From NCBI GenBank assembly GCA_021813805.1, contig JAKAJL010000022.1, positions 1 to 56,841 on the forward strand: a stretch of DNA of 56,841 nucleotides, given 5' to 3'. Position numbers and translations under genes: made by a program. Below the pieces are notes generated by a model, which saw nothing but the letters and a program-made list of their open reading frames with translations, was not told the origin of the DNA and ran no database searches. Source of the stretch: Pseudomonadota bacterium (GTDB lineage: Bacteria; Pseudomonadota; Alphaproteobacteria; Rhizobiales; Beijerinckiaceae). Below, in pieces: positions 46,466-55,085 of the stretch. The first letter of the stretch is position 1. Each line of letters begins with the position of its first letter.

Positions 46466-48094
46466 TCAGGAGCCCATCGCGAGAGCGATGATGCGGATCA
46501 GCACCATGCCGCCGGCGACCATCAGATAGAGGCGCAGAACGCCCATCCAGACGCGGCTCGTCAGGGAGAGACGCGCTGGCGGCAATTGCGAAAGCGCCGG
46601 CATACGCCAAGTCTCGGGGGGCGCCCCATCGGCGCGTTTCGTCTCTGGCCGCCGTCGAAACGCCCCGGAGAAAAGCGCCGCCACAAGGCCCAGCGCCGCG
46701 CCCCCGGCGAGGATAGACATGATCGCTGTCTCATCGGTCCGTTCGGGAAACAGAACAGAAGCGGTCAGGATCACCGACAGGATAACGAGCGCCGCGATCA
46801 CCGCGCCGGTGAACAGGTTCATGGCCCGCGTGTTGACCCAAGGGCCGAGCACGGCTTTGTCATTGCACAGCAGGAGCAGGAACACCGTCGCGCTCGGCAG
46901 CAGTACGCCCGCGAGCGTCTGCACCGCATTGGTCAGCAGGCCGAGGGGCGCGCCGGGCGTCACCACCAGCCCGGCCGACACGACGATCAACCCGGCGTAC
47001 ACAGCATAGAAGCCTTTGGCGTCGCTGACCTTGCGATGCAGCGAATGCCGGATCGAAAACACGTCGCCAATCGCGTAGGCGGTCGATAGCGACACCGCCG
47101 CCGCCCCGATCAGGCTGGCGTCGATCAACGCGATGGCGAACAGAACGCCCGCGATACGGCCGGAATGCGCTTCCAATCCTCTCGCCACCGCTCCGGCGTC
47201 GGTGAAACCGCCGAAGCCGGCCGTTCCGGCGAAGGCCGCCGCTGTGAAAGCCATCATGGCGACCGCCCCGATCACGACGAGCACGATGCCGAGCCACAGG
47301 TCGGCGCGCTCGTAGCGGATGAACCGGGGCGTGATGCGCTTGTCGATGACGTAGCTCTGCTGGAAGAACAACTGCCACGGCGCGACCGTGGTGCCGACGA
47401 TTGCGATGACCAGCAGCATGATTTCGGACAGCTTGCCGTCAGGCATGCGCGGAACCATGAAATCTCGCGCGATCTGGCCGATCGGAGGATGGACCATCAG
47501 GAAAATCGGCACGAGGACGAGGCTGCCGGCGACGAGCGCCAGCGCGAAGCGCTCGAATCGGCGGAAGTCGCCAGTGCCGACTGCGGCCATGATGGCGACG
47601 GCCGACAGAATCACGCCGACATCCCTGGGCACGCCGAGGTAATCGAGTCCCAGCGCGATCCCGATGAATTCCGTGACGATCGTCAATGCGTTCAGCAGGA
47701 ACAGATCAACGACGCTGAATGCGCCCCAGAAGCGGCCAAATCGCTCGAATATCAGTCGGGCGTGGCCGACGCCCGTCACCGCGCCGAGCCGCAGCACCAT
47801 CTCCTGATTCACATAGAGCACCGGCACAAGCAGCAACAGGGTCCACAAAAGTCCCGTGCCGTAGTTCTGGCCGGCTTGTGTGTAGGTGCCGAACGCGCCG
47901 GCGTCATTGTCGCCGACCATGACGATCAGGCCGGGCCCGATGATCGCGAGCAGGGTGTGAAGCCGATGTTTCCAATCGGCGCGTGGACCGGTGTCATGAT
48001 GGAGTATGGTGCCGAGCGCGCCCCGGATATGGCCGATATGGGCCTCGTCGAGAACCGCGCCGACCGCCTCATCGGCCTTCGTCGGAAAGGTCAT
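46466..48094 (-). CDS. NRAMP-family metal ion transporter with atypical metal-site motifs
   Basis: This 542-residue membrane protein has the NRAMP/SLC11 layout of about 11-12 helices. A long N-terminal cytoplasmic segment of about 45 residues precedes helix 1. The usual DPGN motif of helix 1 reads D62-N-D-A-G (IVMVGDNDAGAFGTYTQAG), and the usual MPHN of helix 6 reads A238-P-W-Q (VGTTVAPWQLFFQQSYV). The metal-binding Met is therefore missing and classic Mn/Fe selectivity is unlikely. NRAMP-related Mg transporters are known to differ from classic NRAMP in this helix 1 and 6 site; whether this is one is inference. An AAGGAG lies 8 bases before the ATG. Confidence 0.88.
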   Translation of the reverse strand: MTFPTKADEAVGAVLDEAHIGHIRGALGTILHHDTGPRADWKHRLHTLLAIIGPGLIVMVGDNDAGAFGTYTQAGQNYGTGLLWTLLLLVPVLYVNQEMVLRLGAVTGVGHARLIFERFGRFWGAFSVVDLFLLNALTIVTEFIGIALGLDYLGVPRDVGVILSAVAIMAAVGTGDFRRFERFALALVAGSLVLVPIFLMVHPPIGQIARDFMVPRMPDGKLSEIMLLVIAIVGTTVAPWQLFFQQSYVIDKRITPRFIRYERADLWLGIVLVVIGAVAMMAFTAAAFAGTAGFGGFTDAGAVARGLEAHSGRIAGVLFAIALIDASLIGAAAVSLSTAYAIGDVFSIRHSLHRKVSDAKGFYAVYAGLIVVSAGLVVTPGAPLGLLTNAVQTLAGVLLPSATVFLLLLCNDKAVLGPWVNTRAMNLFTGAVIAALVILSVILTASVLFPERTDETAIMSILAGGAALGLVAALFSGAFRRRPETKRADGAPPETWRMPALSQLPPARLSLTSRVWMGVLRLYLMVAGGMVLIRIIALAMGS

Positions 48095-48135
48095 GGTTCG
48101 CTCCTTCCGCAGACGCGGCGGCGAACCGGAGGCGC

Positions 48136-48258
48136 TCAGTAAGCCGCCTGTATTCGACCTGTCGCGGACGCGGGATTTGTTGCGGTTCGGAATTTGGTTT
48201 CGGTGACGCCAGCCGCCCGGATGATCGGGCCGGCCGGCCTACTTGGGCCGTCGTTCAT
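48136..48258 (-). CDS. Possible 40-residue ORF between the small gene and the transporter
   Basis: An ATG at 48258, twelve bases past the stop of the 66-residue gene, opens 40 codons ending 41 bases before the transporter start. The peptide begins MNDGPSRPAGPIIRAAG and has no membrane segment. The upstream GAAAGAG is a weak ribosome site and codon choice is unremarkable, so it may be chance. Confidence 0.25.
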   Translation of the reverse strand: MNDGPSRPAGPIIRAAGVTETKFRTATNPASATGRIQAAY

Positions 48259-48270
48259 GGTGACGCTCTT

Positions 48271-48471
48271 TCAGGCGGCAAGACACGAGGGAGGATGGTC
48301 GCAGGCCGCGAGCGCGGCGCTGTCGTCGGAGACGGGGGGCCGCCAACGGCACACGAGGCGGCCGGTGGCCTGATCGCGCGTCCAGACGCAAATCAGTTTG
48401 GGCGACCGCCTGGCGGCGGGCAGGGTGTGGGCGCGACGAAAGGTCGAGCGGAAAAATACAAGCTTGCTCAT
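48271..48471 (-). CDS. Small 66-residue protein upstream of the NRAMP-family gene
   Basis: A perfect AGGAGG (48478-48483) lies 6 bases before the ATG, which supports real translation. The protein is basic in its first half (MSKLVFFRSTFRRAHTLP), then has the core LICVWTRDQATGRLVCRWRP and a Cys-containing tail (LAACDHPPSCLAA), four Cys in all. I recall similar small basic W/C-containing proteins in alphaproteobacteria but no function. It is read toward the transporter gene and follows a chain of leader hairpins. It could be a metal-binding or regulatory peptide. Confidence 0.7.
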   Translation of the reverse strand: MSKLVFFRSTFRRAHTLPAARRSPKLICVWTRDQATGRLVCRWRPPVSDDSAALAACDHPPSCLAA

Positions 48472-48711
48472 GGCTCACCTCCTCGGTTCGCAACCGGGGG
48501 TGAGCAGGAAAAAGGCTACGCCGTGGCGAAACCTTCCGCGCGACCCCCGAGGTCGCGACCGTCAGCTATGTCGATCGACGCCATCACGGCGGCTATCGCC
48601 GCACTCCGGACGCCGGAGTTGCTACTGCCCATGTCTCTTTCAAGCGAGAGGAAATACCGGCGCATGCGACGCCGATGGCCAAGCCCTGATCCTTTCTCGC
48701 CGCTATGTCAA
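48472..48711 (-). promoter_or_regulatory. Hairpin-rich leader before the small gene and transporter
   Basis: On the minus strand four stems stand in a row: 48603-48619 (ACTCCGG/CCGGAGT, 3-base loop), 48589-48602 (GCGGC/GCCGC), 48539-48557 (CGCGACC/GGTCGCG, 5-base loop) and 48484-48496 (CGGTT/AACCG, 3-base loop). The last directly abuts the AGGAGG of the small gene. A TTGACA (48706-48711) could be a -35 box, although no good -10 follows. The layout suggests a structured, possibly ion-responsive 5' leader; no known riboswitch consensus was recognised. Confidence 0.45.
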
Positions 48712-48743
48712 CCGGAAAATCGTTAACGAATCGGCCTTGCCTT

Positions 48744-48762
48744 TATACTCATGCTGAGTATA
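48744..48762. promoter_or_regulatory. NadQ-type operator, distal site
   Basis: Perfect inverted repeat TATACTCA-TGC-TGAGTATA (8-3-8), 100 bases before the nadA ATG. It has the same pattern as the second site at 48826. In Rhizobiales, NAD synthesis genes are controlled by NadQ, and I recall a motif of this TATRCTCA-N3-TGAGYATA form; NadQ itself is not in the window. Confidence 0.7.
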
Positions 48763-48825
48763 TGTAGGATGTGTGAAAGGGAGCCGGAGTGGGTGTGCGT
48801 CTCTTCGGCTTTTTCTTTGTTCTGG

Positions 48826-48846
48826 TTATGCTCAAAATGAGCATAA
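48826..48846. promoter_or_regulatory. NadQ-type operator, proximal site
   Basis: Perfect 9-3-9 inverted repeat with arms TTATGCTCA and TGAGCATAA around AAA, ending 15 bases before the nadA ATG. A repressor bound here would block transcription or its start. The pair of matching palindromes 83 bases apart (centre to centre) strengthens the operator reading. Confidence 0.75.
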
Positions 48847-48861
48847 TATCGGGTGGGCGTC

Positions 48862-49941
48862 ATGCAGTGTGTCGTGCCTTCACAACTTCCCGCGGCGGCC
48901 CCGGTCGGGCCAAGCCCCGCCTCGCTGCGTCATGGCGTTGTCCCGACGCCCAATCTGGCCTGGACGCCGGAAGTCGCCCGGGAGACCGCGCATCTCTACG
49001 AAAAGGTCAAATCGGTCATCCCGCCGATCGAATGGCCGTTCCACGCGCCCTATGTGAAGGCGATCAACGACCTGAAAAAGCAGCGCAACGCCGTTATCCT
49101 GGCGCATAATTACCAGACGCCGGAAATCTACAATTGCGTCGCCGATGTGGTCGGGGACTCGCTCCAGCTCGCCCGCATCGCCAGCCAGTCCGACGCCGAC
49201 GTCATCATCCAGGGCGGCGTCCATTTCATGGCCGAGACCTCGAAAATCCTCAGCCCGGACAAGACCGTGCTGATTCCGGACGCCCAGGCCGGCTGTTCGC
49301 TCGCCTCTTCTGTCACCGGCGCCGACATCCGCGCCCTGCGCCGGCAATATCCGGGCGTTCCGATCGTCGCCTATGTCAACACCTCGGCCGAGGTGAAGGC
49401 GGAGGTGGACATCTGCTGCACCTCCGCCAATGCGCTGAAAGTGGTGGAATGCCTCGGCGCTGACCGGGTGATCATGGTCCCCGACCGCTTTCTCGCCGCC
49501 AATGTCGCGCACCAGACCAAAGTCAAGATCATCGCCTGGCATGGCGCCTGCGAGGTGCACGAGCGTTTCACGCCTCAGGAATTGCTGCGCTATCGCGACG
49601 ACGATCCGTCGATCAAGCTGATCGCTCATCCCGAATGCCCACCGGAAGTGGTGGAAGTCTGCGATTTTTCCGGCTCGACCGCGGCGATGATCGATTATGT
49701 CAAGACGCGCCAGCCGAGCCGGGTGCTGCTGGTCACCGAATGTTCGATGGCCGACAATGTCGCGGCGGAAAATCCGGGCGTGAATTTCGTGCGCCCATGC
49801 AATCTTTGCCCACATATGAAGCGCATCACTTTGCCGAAAATCCTCGACAGCCTCGTCCATATGCGCGAGGAGGTCGTCGTCGATCCCGCGCTCGCCGCCC
49901 GCGCCCGCCGTTCGGTCGAGCGCATGATCGCATTGAAGTGA
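48862..49941 (+). CDS. nadA: Quinolinate synthase NadA
   Basis: NadA condenses iminoaspartate with dihydroxyacetone phosphate to quinolinate, using a [4Fe-4S] cluster. The ATG at 48862 gives 359 residues; a GTG at 48853 is also in frame. Family blocks: [40 protein letters not shown] and [20 protein letters not shown]. Cluster Cys candidates are in [12 protein letters not shown], the CC of [10 protein letters not shown], and [12 protein letters not shown]. It is followed by nadB 45 bases later. Confidence 0.96.
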   Translation: MQCVVPSQLPAAAPVGPSPASLRHGVVPTPNLAWTPEVARETAHLYEKVKSVIPPIEWPFHAPYVKAINDLKKQRNAVILAHNYQTPEIYNCVADVVGDSLQLARIASQSDADVIIQGGVHFMAETSKILSPDKTVLIPDAQAGCSLASSVTGADIRALRRQYPGVPIVAYVNTSAEVKAEVDICCTSANALKVVECLGADRVIMVPDRFLAANVAHQTKVKIIAWHGACEVHERFTPQELLRYRDDDPSIKLIAHPECPPEVVEVCDFSGSTAAMIDYVKTRQPSRVLLVTECSMADNVAAENPGVNFVRPCNLCPHMKRITLPKILDSLVHMREEVVVDPALAARARRSVERMIALK

Positions 49942-49986
49942 GGGACCGCCCCTGACCGAATCAAGCGGCAAGAGGGCGTCCGAGCC

Positions 49987-51540
49987 ATGGCGAAACCCGA
50001 AATCCTCATCGTCGGCGGCGGATTGGCTGGCCTATTCTGCGCGCTGAAACTCGCGCCTTTGCCGGTCGCCGTGCTCGCCGCCGCGCCGCTCGGCGAAGGC
50101 TCGTCCTCCGCCTGGGCGCAGGGCGGCGTGGCGGCGGCGATCGCCGAGGGCGACAGCCCGGAGCTTCATGCCAAAGACACGGTCGTCGCCGGCGCCGGCA
50201 TTGTCGATGAAGGCGTCGCCCTCGCCGTCGCGCGCGAGGCGGGAGCGCGAGTCGAGGACCTGCTGCGCTTCGGCGCGCCCTTCGACCGCGACGGCAAAGG
50301 ACGTCTGGCTCCCTCGCGCGAAGCCGCCCATTCGGCGCGCCGCATCGTGCGGGTCAAGGGCGACGGCGCCGGCGCGGCGATCATGCAGGCGCTGATCGCC
50401 GAAGTCCGGCGCGCGCCCTCGATAAAAATCCACGAAAATTTTGTCGCCGAGGATCTGATCGTCCGATCCGGACGCGCCGCCGGCGTTTACGCCCGCGACG
50501 CCTCGGGCGCCCTCCAGGCTTTCCCGGCCCGCGCGATCGTTCTCGCCAGCGGCGGGATCGGAGGGCTTTACGCCGTCACCACCAATCCGCCCGAGGCGAC
50601 CGGCGCGCCGCTCGCTTTCGCCGCGCGCGCCGGGGCCCGCGTCGCCGACGCCGAATTCGTGCAATTCCACCCGACCGCCATCGACATCGGCCGTGACCCG
50701 GCGCCCCTCGCCACCGAAGCCCTGCGCGGCGAAGGCGCGATCCTAATCGACGCAGACGGGCGCCGTTTCATGCCCGACCTCCACAAGGACGCTGAGCTTG
50801 CTCCGCGCGACGTGGTGGCGCGCGGCGTTTTCGCCGAAATCGCCGCCGGGCGCGGCGCCTTTCTCGACGCGACAAAAGCCGTCGGCGCCGTTTTCGCGGA
50901 AAAATTTCCCAATGTCGCCGCCGCCTGCCTTTCGGCGGGGATCGACCCGGCGCGCCAGCCGATCCCGGTCGCTCCGGCCGAGCATTACCACATGGGCGGG
51001 CTGTGGACCGACCGCAATGGCCGCACCTCGCTGCCCGGCCTTTGGGCGGCTGGCGAGGTCGCCTCGACCGGCCTGCACGGGGCGAACCGCCTCGCCTCCA
51101 ATTCCCTGCTCGAAGCCGTGGTTTACGGCGACCGCGTCGCCCGCGACATCGCCGCCGCGCTTCCTGGCCTGCCTACGTCAGAGCCGGCGCCCGTCCCGAA
51201 CCGGCCGGCGCGCCACGATCCCCAAGCCGCCGCCGAACTGCGGCGGATCATGTCCCGCCATGTCGGCGTGCTGCGCGACGCGGCGGGCTTGCGCGCCGCC
51301 CTTCGCGCCTTGACCCGCCTGCGCGACCGCGCGCTCAAAACAGACTCGATCGACCTGCGCAACCGCGCCGAGGCCGCTTTGCTGATCGCGGCCGGCGCCT
51401 TTTTGCGCCGCGAAAGCCGGGGCGGACATTTCCGCACGGATTTTCCGGCTTCCGACCCGGCGCTGGCGCACCGCTCCTTCATCACCCTCGACGAGGCCCT
51501 GCGCGTCGCGCGCGGCGTCGTCGCCCCGGAAGCCGCATGA
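49987..51540 (+). CDS. nadB: L-aspartate oxidase NadB
   Basis: NadB oxidises L-aspartate to iminoaspartate, the first step of de novo NAD synthesis. The 517-residue flavoprotein has the FAD-binding start [17 protein letters not shown], the [20 protein letters not shown] block, the catalytic-region [10 protein letters not shown] motif and the C-terminal helical domain ([20 protein letters not shown]). It overlaps nadC by 4 bases (ATGA), so NadB and NadC are probably coupled. Confidence 0.96.
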   Translation: MAKPEILIVGGGLAGLFCALKLAPLPVAVLAAAPLGEGSSSAWAQGGVAAAIAEGDSPELHAKDTVVAGAGIVDEGVALAVAREAGARVEDLLRFGAPFDRDGKGRLAPSREAAHSARRIVRVKGDGAGAAIMQALIAEVRRAPSIKIHENFVAEDLIVRSGRAAGVYARDASGALQAFPARAIVLASGGIGGLYAVTTNPPEATGAPLAFAARAGARVADAEFVQFHPTAIDIGRDPAPLATEALRGEGAILIDADGRRFMPDLHKDAELAPRDVVARGVFAEIAAGRGAFLDATKAVGAVFAEKFPNVAAACLSAGIDPARQPIPVAPAEHYHMGGLWTDRNGRTSLPGLWAAGEVASTGLHGANRLASNSLLEAVVYGDRVARDIAAALPGLPTSEPAPVPNRPARHDPQAAAELRRIMSRHVGVLRDAAGLRAALRALTRLRDRALKTDSIDLRNRAEAALLIAAGAFLRRESRGGHFRTDFPASDPALAHRSFITLDEALRVARGVVAPEAA

Positions 51541-52394
51541 ACCTCCCCGAACTCAGCCCTCATCTGGTCGAAGCCGCCGTGCGCGCCGCCCTCGCCGAAG
51601 ATCTCGGCCGCGCCGGCGACGTCACCTCGCAGGCGACCATTCCCGCCTCTGCCCAGGCAAAGGCGGTGATCGCCGCGCGCAAAAAGCCGGGCGTGCTCGC
51701 CGGCCTCGATCTGGCGCGCAAGGCTTTCGAACTGGCGGATCCGGCGTTGATTTTCGAACCGGTCGCGCGCGACGGCGAGTCTTTCGCGCCCGGCGCCGTT
51801 CTTGCCCGAATCGAAGGGCCGGCGCGGGGCATTCTCGCCGGCGAGCGCGTGGCGCTGAATTTTCTCGGCCGGATGTGCGGGGTGGCCACCCTGACCTCGC
51901 ATTACGCCCAGGCCGTCGCCCACACCACGGCGCGAGTCTGCTGCACCCGCAAGACGACGCCGGGCCTGCGCGCCTTCGAAAAATATGCGGTGCGCTGCGG
52001 CGGCGGCGTCAACCATCGCTTCGGCCTCGACGACGCCGTGCTGATCAAGGACAACCATATCGCCGTCGCCGGCGGAATCATCCCCGCTCTGCGCGCGGCG
52101 AAAGCCTTTGCCGGCCATCTGGTCAAGATCGAGATCGAGGTCGATACGCTCGAGCAGTTGCGAGACGTTCTCGCCGAAGGCGCCGACGCCGTGCTGCTTG
52201 ACAACATGAGCCCCGCGCAATTGCGCGAGGCGGTGGCGATGATCGGCGGCCGGATGATCGCCGAGGCGTCCGGGGGAATTCACCTCGGCGGCCTGAAGGA
52301 CGTCGCCGAGACCGGCGTGGACCTGATTTCGTCGGGCGCGCTCACCCATTCCGCCCCAGTGCTGGACCTTGGCCTGGATATCGAAATCCGTTGA
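51537..52394 (+). CDS. nadC: Nicotinate-nucleotide pyrophosphorylase NadC
   Basis: NadC converts quinolinate and PRPP to nicotinate mononucleotide, completing the branch that NadA and NadB begin. The ATG at 51537 overlaps the nadB stop and gives 285 residues; the longer open frame upstream is within nadB. Typical blocks: [60 protein letters not shown] and the C-terminal [20 protein letters not shown]. All active-site stretches appear intact. Confidence 0.97.
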   Translation: MNLPELSPHLVEAAVRAALAEDLGRAGDVTSQATIPASAQAKAVIAARKKPGVLAGLDLARKAFELADPALIFEPVARDGESFAPGAVLARIEGPARGILAGERVALNFLGRMCGVATLTSHYAQAVAHTTARVCCTRKTTPGLRAFEKYAVRCGGGVNHRFGLDDAVLIKDNHIAVAGGIIPALRAAKAFAGHLVKIEIEVDTLEQLRDVLAEGADAVLLDNMSPAQLREAVAMIGGRMIAEASGGIHLGGLKDVAETGVDLISSGALTHSAPVLDLGLDIEIR

Positions 52395-52489
52395 CCCGTC
52401 CTTGCTCTCCGGGCGTAAAAAGGCCATCTTCTTCGCGTCCCTCGTGCAAGATCGCGCGACTCGCGGCGCGTCAGCGAAAGTCCGGCTTC

Positions 52490-54274
52490 GTGAATCTCAA
52501 ATTGGTTTCCGTGCGCAAGAGCGCCCTTCGCGGCCTCGTCCTTTCCCTCGCTCTGCTGCCGCTCGCCGGCCACGCGCGCGAGACGGACGCTGTTTCCGAG
52601 CCTTTCGAGGTCGGCGACAGCCCGTCCGGCAATTACCTTTCCGCGCGCGTCGCCGAAGCCGAACATGACACTTTCGCGGCCTCGACTTTTTTCCGCGAGG
52701 CTCTGCGCGCCGACCCACGCAATCCCGAACTGATCCAGGGCGCCTTTGTCGCGACCCTCGCCAATGGCGACATGGACGCCGCGGCGGCGCTGGCGCGGGC
52801 CATCATGCAGCGCGACCCGCACAATGCGTCCGCCCGTCTCACCCTGACCGTGCATGATTTCCGGAACAGGAACTATGCCTCGGCGCGGGCGCTGCTTGGT
52901 GCGAGCGGAGTCGGCAAGGGCGATCTCACCACCATCCTGCTCACCGCCTGGAGCTACGTCGGCTCCGGCGACGTAAAAAAGGCGATCGCCACGATCGATT
53001 CCATGAGCGATCCCACCTTTGCCGTGTTCCGCGACTTCCATGCCGGGCTGATGCTCGATGTCGCGGGCAGGGCCGAGGAGGCGGGGGCGCGGCTCAAGGC
53101 GGCCTATGACACCGACCAGTCCACCTTGCGTCTGGTCGACGCCTATGGCCGCAATCTGGCGCGCCGGGGCAAGATCGACGAAGCGAAAAAGGTTTTTCGC
53201 GACTTCAGCAAGCTTCAGCCGCACAATCCGATCATCGGGGCGGCGCTCGCCGATCTCGCGGCGGGCCGCAGGCTCGAACCGATGGTCAAGGACGCCCGCG
53301 GCGGCGCGGCGGAAGTCCTTTACGGCCTCGGCGCCTATGGCTTGGGCGCGGCCGGCGGCCGCCCCGGCGACGCGATCGCAGCGATCGTGTTCCTGCGCCT
53401 TGCCCTCGAACTCAGCCCCCAGAACGCCCTGGCGCTCGACACGCTCGGCGAGGCTTATGGCAAGCTGAAGCAATATGATTCGGCGATCGAAATCTACGAT
53501 CAGGTTCCCAAATCGAGCCCGCTGCGGGTCACGAGCGAGATTCGCATCGCCCTGATTTACGCCGCCATGGGCAAGGCGGAGGAATCGCTCAAGCGGTTGC
53601 GCGCCATCGTCAAGGACCATCCCGACAATGTGGACGCGGTTTCGGCGCTCGCCGACGTATTGCGCTCCGAGAAAAAGTTCAAGGACTCGGCCGACGCCTA
53701 TACCCGCGTTCTGGCGCTGACCGCGCCCGACGACAAGAGCCGCTGGGCGATCTATTATTTCCGCGGCGTCGATTACGAGCGCGCGAAGGAATGGAGCAAG
53801 GCCGAGCCCGACCTTAAAGAGGCGCTCAAACTCTACCCTGAGCAGCCGATGGTGCTGAACTATCTCGGCTATTCCTGGGTCGACCAGGGCATCCATCTCG
53901 ACGAGGCCTTCAAGATGCTGCGCCGCGCGGTCGAACTGGAGCCGGAGGACGGCTATATCGTCGATTCGCTCGGCTGGGCCTATTACAAGCTCGGCCGTTA
54001 CGACGAGGCGGTGAAATATCTGGAGCGCGCCGTCGATCTCAAGCCGGGAGATCCGACGATCAACGACCATCTCGGCGACGCTTATTGGCGCGTCGGCCGC
54101 AAGCTCGACGCCGGGTTCCAGTGGAACCACGCGCGCGACCTCAAGCCGGACCCCGAGGATCTGCCGAAGATCCTGAGCAAGATCGAGAACGGCCTGCCCG
54201 ACGCCCCACGGCAGACCGAAAGCCACGCGCCCGCGACGGGAACGCCCGCGCGCGCCAACGGCCAGGGCGGCTGA
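52490..54274 (+). CDS. TPR-repeat protein with N-terminal export signal
   Basis: This protein of about 594 residues has an N-terminal hydrophobic signal (LRGLVLSLALLPLAGHA) and many tetratricopeptide repeats, for example LDTLGEAYGKLKQYDSAIEI and VDSLGWAYYKLGRYDEAVKY. The likely start is the GTG at 52490; a TTG at 52391 just inside nadC gives a longer, poorly signal-like N terminus. Such proteins usually act as periplasmic or outer-membrane scaffolds; the partner is unknown. It follows nadC with no promoter visible, so it may share its message. Confidence 0.85.
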   Translation: MNLKLVSVRKSALRGLVLSLALLPLAGHARETDAVSEPFEVGDSPSGNYLSARVAEAEHDTFAASTFFREALRADPRNPELIQGAFVATLANGDMDAAAALARAIMQRDPHNASARLTLTVHDFRNRNYASARALLGASGVGKGDLTTILLTAWSYVGSGDVKKAIATIDSMSDPTFAVFRDFHAGLMLDVAGRAEEAGARLKAAYDTDQSTLRLVDAYGRNLARRGKIDEAKKVFRDFSKLQPHNPIIGAALADLAAGRRLEPMVKDARGGAAEVLYGLGAYGLGAAGGRPGDAIAAIVFLRLALELSPQNALALDTLGEAYGKLKQYDSAIEIYDQVPKSSPLRVTSEIRIALIYAAMGKAEESLKRLRAIVKDHPDNVDAVSALADVLRSEKKFKDSADAYTRVLALTAPDDKSRWAIYYFRGVDYERAKEWSKAEPDLKEALKLYPEQPMVLNYLGYSWVDQGIHLDEAFKMLRRAVELEPEDGYIVDSLGWAYYKLGRYDEAVKYLERAVDLKPGDPTINDHLGDAYWRVGRKLDAGFQWNHARDLKPDPEDLPKILSKIENGLPDAPRQTESHAPATGTPARANGQGG

Positions 54275-54307
54275 GCGCGCCATTGACGCCCCCAATCGGA
54301 ACCGGCG

Positions 54308-54748
54308 TCACTCGCCCTGCCGCAAGGCGGCTATGAGCGCAGTGTCGAAATAGCGCGTCCATTCGACGATCATGAAATCCACCCACCGGAGGCGGTCGAC
54401 GCCTTCGAGTTCCACGACCGCGCCGGTGCCGCGGTTTTTCACCGTCATGCGCCAGGACATATAGGACATGCGCGGCATGTCGACGACAAGATCGTCGATC
54501 TGGAAACGGACCATCTCGAAATCGATGTCGAAGGCCCGCCAGGCCTCGCGAATTTCGTCCTTTCCTATGCGGACGCCGGCAGCGGGAATCAGATCGCGCG
54601 ACCCGATCAGCCGATAGGTGGCGTTGTCGGCGAAAAAGAACAGCCCGGGCTCGTTGTCGCCCCTGGCGCGCCGCCCGTAAATGTCGCGGGCGATGGCAAG
54701 ATATTGCTCGCGCGTCAGACCTTCCAGAACGGATTTGGCGTCGTTCAT
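54308..54748 (-). CDS. NTF2/SnoaL-like protein
   Basis: This 146-residue soluble protein has the look of the NTF2-like fold: an N-terminal helix (LTREQYLAIARDIYGRRARG) followed by alternating strands (GLFFFADNATYRLIGSRDLI; VRIGKDEIREAWRAFDIDFE; MSWRMTVKNRGTGAVVELEG). The family includes small isomerases and binding proteins, so the function is open. The ATG at 54748 is preferred; a TTG at 54769 is possible. It converges on the TPR gene with 33 bases between. Confidence 0.75.
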   Translation of the reverse strand: MNDAKSVLEGLTREQYLAIARDIYGRRARGDNEPGLFFFADNATYRLIGSRDLIPAAGVRIGKDEIREAWRAFDIDFEMVRFQIDDLVVDMPRMSYMSWRMTVKNRGTGAVVELEGVDRLRWVDFMIVEWTRYFDTALIAALRQGE

Positions 54749-55085
54749 ATTTTCGATTTCGTAAGACAATCGATCGGGAGGAAATGCTTTCGCGAGGTTC
54801 CCCTGTGCCCCTTGCGGCAGCCGCTGAGGCGCCCCCGCCGATCATCGGCTGGGCCACAGGCGCCGCCGGCCGCTTCGCGTCACCCGACCCCAACCCCGGC
54901 GTGACGCGGAACCCCGAATGAGCCGAGCATACGCATCGGCTAAATTTTTTTTAATTAAATTTTTTTTTTGTTTCTCGGTTGCGCGCCCCCGCGCCGCCGG
55001 CTCGGCCATGGATCGGCGACCGAATTCGAAGGCAAGTTGAAAGGCGCCCCGCCCTCGCCTAAACAGGCGGCGAAAGAGGCCCTTC
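54749..55085. promoter_or_regulatory. Gap before purD with a terminator-like hairpin and T tracts
   Basis: Between the NTF2-like gene (minus) and purD (plus) lie 337 bases. A stem AGCCGA (54921-54926)/TCGGCT (54936-54941) is followed by runs of eight T (54945-54952) and ten T (54960-54969). On the plus strand this resembles an intrinsic terminator, but no plus-strand gene ends nearby. The AT island could equally be promoter DNA for purD. An AAGAGG lies 7 bases before the purD ATG. Confidence 0.4.

Noticed and set aside
48398-48757. Plus-strand ORF of 119 codons before nadA
   Set aside because: It overlaps the hairpin leader and small gene of the other strand and an operator, has no ribosome site, and the peptide is not protein-like.
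52280-54295. 671-codon minus-strand open frame opposite nadC and the TPR gene
   Set aside because: The plus strand carries the nadC end and clear TPR repeats; the minus frame is repeat-like only because it mirrors them.
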